Shown: in pieces, positions 59,873-64,000 of the stretch
How positions within the stretch are numbered: position 1 is the stretch's first letter
Layout: each line of letters begins with the position of its first letter
Assembly: GCA_902794395.1 (NCBI GenBank)
Contig: CADBHB010000003.1
Coordinates: 1-64,000 of the forward strand
Reading direction: 5' to 3'
Length of the DNA: 64,000 bases
From: an uncultured Ruminococcus sp.
Lineage (GTDB): Bacteria > Bacillota > Clostridia > Oscillospirales > Acutalibacteraceae
Program-made: the position numbers and the translations under genes
Notes under the pieces: generated by a model
Seen by the model: only the letters and a program-made list of their open reading frames with translations
The model's database searches: none
What the model was told of the DNA's origin: nothing

Positions 59873-60561
59873 TGTCCCTGTTCGGTTTGGGCGATCTGCA
59901 CCTCTCTCTGGGGACGGATAAGCCCATGGACGTGTTTTCGGGTTGGAACGACTATGTGGAGCGCCTGGAGCAAAACTGGAAAAAGCTTGTCACAGCCGAC
60001 GACACCGTCGTGCTGGCGGGTGATATTTCCTGGGCAATGAAGCTCGAGCATACGTTCACCGACTTCAGCTTCATCCACTCGCTCCCGGGAAAAAAGCTCC
60101 TGCTTAAGGGCAACCATGACTACTGGTGGTCTACCAAGCGCAAAATGGACGAATATCTCGCCGCTAACGGCTTTAGCTCAATGCAGATACTCTTCAACAA
60201 CGCCTACCGCGTGGGCGATCTCACGGTCTGCGGCACCCGGGGCTGGTTTCTTGAAAACGACACGCCCGAGGATGTAAAGGTGCTCAACCGCGAGGTGGGC
60301 AGGCTGAGGATGTCGCTTGACGAGGCGCGAAAACTCGGGGGAGAGCCGGTTGTGTTTCTGCATTACCCGCCCTATTACCGCGGTATCGAGTGCCGCGAGA
60401 TAACGGATGTACTGGTGGAGTACGGTGTCAGGCGCTGCTATTACGGTCACATCCACGGAAAGAAAAACTTTCGCCTCGCCTTCGAGGGCGAATACCGCGG
60501 GGTCGGTTTTCGGCTGATTTCCTGCGATAAAGCGGCGTTTATGCCCGTATTCGTCAGATAA
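59872..60561 (+). CDS. Calcineurin-like metallophosphoesterase
   Basis: 229 residues. The dimetal site motifs are GDLHLS near residue 7, GDISWAM, GNHDYWW, a late HYPPYY and GHIHGKK. This set defines the metallophosphoesterase fold. The DISWAMKLE and NHDYWWSTKRKM stretches match a group of Firmicutes proteins with unknown substrate. The start overlaps the thrC stop, so the two are cotranslated, but a shared pathway is not evident. Confidence 0.9.
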   Translation: MSLFGLGDLHLSLGTDKPMDVFSGWNDYVERLEQNWKKLVTADDTVVLAGDISWAMKLEHTFTDFSFIHSLPGKKLLLKGNHDYWWSTKRKMDEYLAANGFSSMQILFNNAYRVGDLTVCGTRGWFLENDTPEDVKVLNREVGRLRMSLDEARKLGGEPVVFLHYPPYYRGIECREITDVLVEYGVRRCYYGHIHGKKNFRLAFEGEYRGVGFRLISCDKAAFMPVFVR

Positions 60562-60575
60562 TAGCTCAATATAAC

Positions 60576-60604
60576 TTGATTTCACGGTTTTTTTATGTTA
60601 AAAT
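60576..60604 (+). promoter_or_regulatory. Promoter of tig
   Basis: TTGATT (60576-60581) and TAAAAT (60599-60604) at 17 bp, 33 bases ahead of the trigger factor start. Confidence 0.65.
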
Positions 60605-60637
60605 AAGTCGATAATTATATTTATGGAGGAATCAAAA

Positions 60638-61918
60638 ATGGCACTGAAAGAATGTACAAAAAAGGAAGAAGCAAACAAGTACGAGCTCGTCGTTTCCGTT
60701 GACGGCGATGTCTTTGAAAAAGCAATCGACGCGGTATATAAAAAGCAGGTCAAAAAAATAAACATCCAGGGCTTCAGAAAGGGCAAGGCGCCCCGCAGGA
60801 TCATCGAGAAGATGTACGGCACCGAGGTGTTCTATGACGACGCCATGCAGGACTGCTATCCCGACGCGCTCTACGATGCGGCAAAGGAAGCCGATGTAAA
60901 GATCGTAGCGGTGGAGTCGCTTGAAGCGGTTGAGGCAGGCAAGGAAGGCTTTACCTTCAAGGCACAGGTCATTGTTGAGCCCACCATGGAGATCGACAAC
61001 TACAAGGGCATCGAGGTGGAGAAAAAGTCCACCGAGGTGACCGATGAGCTTATCGACAAGGAGATCGAGCAGGTCCGTGAGAGAAATTCCAGACTCGTCA
61101 CCGTTGAGGACAGAGCTGCCGAGAACGGCGACACCGCCGTGATCGACTTCGAGGGCTTTGTTGACGGCGTGCCCTTTGAGGGCGGCAAGTCCGAGGGCTA
61201 CAACCTCTCTCTCGGTTCCGGCAACTTCATCCCCGGCTTTGAGGAGCAGATCGTCGGCCACAAGGCGGGCGAGGAGTTCACCATCGACGTAAAGTTCCCC
61301 GAGGAGTATCAGGCTGAGGAACTCAAGGGCAAGGACGCGCAGTTCAAGATCGTGCTGCACGAGGTAAAGACCAAGGAGCTGCCCGAGGTCGACGACGAGT
61401 TCGTTCAGGACGTTTCCGACAAGGAGACCCTCGACGAGTACAAGGAAGAGCTCAGGGAGACCGTTGCAAAGCGCCTTAAGGACGAAGCCGAGAAGGACGT
61501 TGACGACCAGATCTCCGAAAAGCTGATGGAGCTGCTCGAGGGCGAGATCCCCGAGGCTATGTATGAGAACCAGGCAAACGACATGGTAAGAGATTTCGAG
61601 CTGCGTCTGCGCTCTCAGGGCATGGATATGCAGACCTATATGCAGTATATGGGCATGGACGTCAACGCCTTGAAGGGCATGTACAGAGAGGACGCCGAAA
61701 AGCGCGTTAAGATCAGACTCGCGCTCGAGACCATCGCCAGGAAGGAAAATATAGAAGTGACCGAGGCTGATCTGGATGATGAATACTCCAAGATGGCTGA
61801 GGTTTACAAGATGGAAGTCGACAAGGTAAAGGACGCCGTGCCCGCAGACTCCCTCACCGAGGACGTAAAGGTGCAAAAGGCGCTTGAGCTTGTCAAGAAC
61901 AGCGCGATTATCAAATAA
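60638..61918 (+). CDS. tig: Trigger factor
   Basis: 426 residues from the ATG behind GGAGGAATC. Trigger factor binds L23 and shields nascent chains. The ribosome-binding signature is [17 protein letters not shown], the PPIase domain includes [20 protein letters not shown]...[16 protein letters not shown], and the C-terminal chaperone arms are complete. It lies upstream of clpP and clpX, the common tig-clpP-clpX order, with 53 bases in between. Confidence 0.97.
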   Translation: MALKECTKKEEANKYELVVSVDGDVFEKAIDAVYKKQVKKINIQGFRKGKAPRRIIEKMYGTEVFYDDAMQDCYPDALYDAAKEADVKIVAVESLEAVEAGKEGFTFKAQVIVEPTMEIDNYKGIEVEKKSTEVTDELIDKEIEQVRERNSRLVTVEDRAAENGDTAVIDFEGFVDGVPFEGGKSEGYNLSLGSGNFIPGFEEQIVGHKAGEEFTIDVKFPEEYQAEELKGKDAQFKIVLHEVKTKELPEVDDEFVQDVSDKETLDEYKEELRETVAKRLKDEAEKDVDDQISEKLMELLEGEIPEAMYENQANDMVRDFELRLRSQGMDMQTYMQYMGMDVNALKGMYREDAEKRVKIRLALETIARKENIEVTEADLDDEYSKMAEVYKMEVDKVKDAVPADSLTEDVKVQKALELVKNSAIIK

Positions 61919-61971
61919 GAAGTATATTATTTGATTTTCTGCCAACTATTAAACAGAAAGGTCTTGATAAT

Positions 61972-62553
61972 ATGCCACTGGTACCTTATGTAGTGGAGCA
62001 AACCAACCGCGGCGAACGCTCCTATGACATTTATTCCCGCCTGTTGAACGACAGGATAGTGATGCTCAACGAGGAAGTAAACTCGGCGACCGCAAGCGTC
62101 ATCGTGGCTCAGCTGCTGTTTTTGGAAAGTCAGGATCCCACAAAGGACATCAGCCTTTACATCAACAGCCCCGGCGGCAGTGTTACCGACGGCTTTGCCA
62201 TCTATGACACCATGAAATATATCAAGTGCGACGTGTCCACCATCTGCATGGGCATGGCGGCAAGCATGGGCGCGTTCCTGCTTTCCGCGGGCACCAAGGG
62301 CAAGCGCATCGCCCTGCCCAACAGCACCATAATGATCCACCAGCCGCTCGGCGGCTATCAGGGTCAGGCTACCGATATGGAGATCCATACCAAGTATATG
62401 CTTGACATCAAAGCCCGCTTAAATCAGATCCTCGCCGAAAACACAGGCAAGCCCCTCGATGTTATCAAGCAGGATACCGAGCGCGACAACTTTATGACCG
62501 CGCAGCAGGCTTTGGAATACGGTTTGATTGATAAGGTTATCGATAAAAGATAG
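61972..62553 (+). CDS. clpP: ATP-dependent Clp protease proteolytic subunit
   Basis: 193 residues, standard length. The catalytic triad is Ser98 ([11 protein letters not shown]), His123 (MIHQPLGG) and Asp172 (ERDNFM). The N-terminal [21 protein letters not shown] segment and the [11 protein letters not shown] strand are canonical. ClpP forms two heptamers that degrade proteins fed by ClpX or ClpC. clpX starts 14 bases downstream. No CtsR operator (heptad GGTCAAA) was found upstream. Confidence 0.98.
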   Translation: MPLVPYVVEQTNRGERSYDIYSRLLNDRIVMLNEEVNSATASVIVAQLLFLESQDPTKDISLYINSPGGSVTDGFAIYDTMKYIKCDVSTICMGMAASMGAFLLSAGTKGKRIALPNSTIMIHQPLGGYQGQATDMEIHTKYMLDIKARLNQILAENTGKPLDVIKQDTERDNFMTAQQALEYGLIDKVIDKR

Positions 62554-62567
62554 GGTGAGGGTAACTC

Positions 62568-63905
62568 ATGGCAGGTAAAAACAACGACAAGGAGATCTAC
62601 TGTTCCTTCTGCGGCAAGCCGCAGGATATGGTGCTGCGGATGATAGCCGGAAACGGCGCGTATATCTGCGACCGCTGTGTGGACCTCTGTATGAATATAC
62701 TTGAACAATCGGGTGAGGTAGAGCGCGAGCGTCCGGATGAACGACAAAGCCTTGCGCCCGCTGTGCCCGAAGCTTCAATTGCCGAGCTTTTAAAGCCAAA
62801 GGAAATAAAGGCGATACTCGACGAGTACGTCATCGGACAGGACTCTGCCAAGGTGACGCTCAGCGTAGCTGTGTACAATCACTACAAGCGCGCCTTTGCC
62901 AATGACGACGCCGTGGACTTTTCCAAAAGCAACGTGCTGCTGCTGGGACCCACCGGCGTGGGCAAGACGCTGCTGGCGCAGACGCTCGCCAAGGCGCTCG
63001 ACGTACCCTTTGCCATCGCCGACGCCACCACCCTCACGGAAGCCGGCTATGTCGGCGAGGATGTGGAAAACATCCTTCTCAAGCTGATACAGGCGGCGGA
63101 TTACGACATTGAACGCGCAGAGCGCGGCATCATCTATATTGATGAGATAGACAAAATCGCCCGCAAATCGGAGAACCCGTCCATCACCCGCGACGTTAGC
63201 GGCGAAGGCGTTCAGCAGGCGCTGCTGAAAATAGTCGAGGGCACCGTTGCCAACGTTCCTCCGCAGGGCGGCAGAAAACACCCGCAGCAGGAGTTTTTAC
63301 AGGTCGATACCAAAAACATCCTCTTTATTTGCGGCGGCGCGTTTGACGGTCTGGAAAAGATCGTCGAAAAGCGCAAGGGCAACTCGGTTATCGGCTTTGA
63401 GTCGCACGTGCAGTCCAAGGTACAGCTCGATTCCACCGACTGGATGAAGGACGTTACCGCGCACGATCTGGTAAAATACGGCATCATCCCCGAGCTTATC
63501 GGCAGACTTCCCGTCATCACCGCCCTCAGCGGACTTGACACCGAAGCGCTGATAAAGATCCTCACCGTCCCCAAAAACTCAATTGTTCAGCAGTACAAGC
63601 GGCTGTTTGAGCTTGACGACGTGGAGCTCTACTTTGAGGAGGACGCGCTGAAGGCAATAGCCGAAAAAGCGCAGGAGCAGCGCACCGGCGCCAGAGGTCT
63701 GAGAGGCATAATGGAGGGCATATTGACCGACCTTATGTTTGAAACTCCGTCGGACAACACTATAGAGAAGATCATCATTACAAAAGAGGTTGTCACCGAC
63801 GGCGCAGAGCCTCAGATCACAAGAAGAAAAGAAAAAGCATCATTTCCCGTTAAACTGTCAAAAAAAGAATCGGGCAAGCGCTCAAAGCGCAGCTCCGCTT
63901 CTTAA
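62568..63905 (+). CDS. clpX: ATP-dependent Clp protease ATP-binding subunit ClpX
   Basis: 445 residues. The N-terminal zinc-binding domain is CSFCGKPQ...CDRCVDLC. The AAA+ core has Walker [16 protein letters not shown], Walker [14 protein letters not shown], the pore loop [11 protein letters not shown] and sensor 2 TGARGLR. The IGF-type loop that contacts ClpP appears in GNSVIGF. A short basic C-terminal tail ([15 protein letters not shown]) is added beyond the core. A GGTGAGGGTAACTC site precedes the ATG. Confidence 0.97.
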   Translation: MAGKNNDKEIYCSFCGKPQDMVLRMIAGNGAYICDRCVDLCMNILEQSGEVERERPDERQSLAPAVPEASIAELLKPKEIKAILDEYVIGQDSAKVTLSVAVYNHYKRAFANDDAVDFSKSNVLLLGPTGVGKTLLAQTLAKALDVPFAIADATTLTEAGYVGEDVENILLKLIQAADYDIERAERGIIYIDEIDKIARKSENPSITRDVSGEGVQQALLKIVEGTVANVPPQGGRKHPQQEFLQVDTKNILFICGGAFDGLEKIVEKRKGNSVIGFESHVQSKVQLDSTDWMKDVTAHDLVKYGIIPELIGRLPVITALSGLDTEALIKILTVPKNSIVQQYKRLFELDDVELYFEEDALKAIAEKAQEQRTGARGLRGIMEGILTDLMFETPSDNTIEKIIITKEVVTDGAEPQITRRKEKASFPVKLSKKESGKRSKRSSAS

Positions 63906-63946
63906 GGCAACACCGCGGTCTGCAATTATGCAGCAAGCGGTATTGC
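63906..63946. repeat. Nested palindromic repeat after clpX
   Basis: GGCAACACCGC (63906-63916) pairs with GCGGTATTGC (63937-63946); the middle holds a second hairpin CTGCA-ATTA-TGCAG. It begins one base after the clpX stop. A further stem, AAGCGGTA/TACTGCTT, follows at 63963-63985. Confidence 0.65.
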
Positions 63947-63989
63947 GTTAAACCAAATCACTAAGCGGTAGGTTTGATACTGCTTGTCG

Positions 63990-64000
63990 GGCGATACCGC
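63990..64000. repeat. Left arm of a further palindromic repeat, cut by the window end
   Basis: GGCGATACCGC is identical to the left arm at 56343-56353; the right arm would lie beyond the window. Confidence 0.55.

Noticed and set aside
61919-61971. CtsR or HrcA operator before clpP
   Set aside because: Neither the GGTCAAA heptad repeat nor a CIRCE inverted repeat is present in the 53-base gap.

Overview
The window reads as a single chromosomal segment from a GC-rich, spore-forming, low-GC-lineage Gram-positive bacterium (Firmicutes, class Clostridia), most likely an Oscillospiraceae/Ruminococcus-type gut organism. The evidence is gene order and content: infC-rpmI-rplT, rnc-(radical SAM)-smc-ftsY, yhbY-yqeK-rsfS, mutS-mutL-miaA, yggS-sepF-ylmH-divIVA-ileS-lspA-rluD, the efp/CD1247-like pair, the sporulation gene yunB, TrmFO instead of a bacterial MnmG-only set, and many TTG/GTG starts behind strong AGGAGG sites. 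The assignment to a genus is inference. Almost everything is housekeeping DNA. No phage, transposase, CRISPR array, rRNA or tRNA was seen.

Layout. 1-148 is the tail of a tyrosine-rich BY-kinase. 198-3695 holds a two-component system facing away from a polyphosphate-polymerase/DUF4956 pair, with CiaR-type direct repeats between them. 3869-10520 is a mixed block: an XRE regulator, a histidine phosphatase, leuB, a CpsB-type PHP tyrosine phosphatase, a His-rich G3E metal GTPase, tadA and a CPBP protease, with a 160 bp MITE-like palindrome in the middle. 10720-17007 is the only clear surface-polymer block: two IspD/TarI-fold cytidylyltransferases, an NAD-dependent sugar epimerase, a TarJ-like medium-chain dehydrogenase, a ribulose-phosphate-epimerase-like enzyme and a TagF/TarL-type polyol-phosphate polymerase. 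Together these could run ribulose-5-P to ribitol-5-P to CDP-ribitol to a teichoic-acid-like polymer.

17028-35308 runs along the plus strand: the L20-controlled infC operon, rRNA methyltransferase, dprA, topA, trmFO, plsX, rnc, a radical SAM protein with an apparent ATT start, smc, ftsY, rdgB, yhbY, yqeK, rsfS and leuS. 35339-46553 has rpsU, aroQ, an M24 peptidase, efp, a zinc-ribbon protein, yunB, miaB, ylbF, mutS, mutL and miaA. 46546-54941 is a division and cell-envelope cluster ending in ileS, lspA and an RluD-type pseudouridine synthase. 54965-63905 has rplS, lepB, ylqF, rnhB, yraN, thrC, a phosphoesterase, tig, clpP and clpX.

The points most worth a second look are the CiaR-like operators between the two-component system and the polyphosphate genes, the polyol-phosphate polymer pathway, two short palindromic repeat families, the two non-canonical start codons (infC ATC, radical SAM ATT), and the highly structured leader of ileS. 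The longest gap between genes is 267 bases (8705-8971), so no stretch of more than 300 bases lacks a gene.
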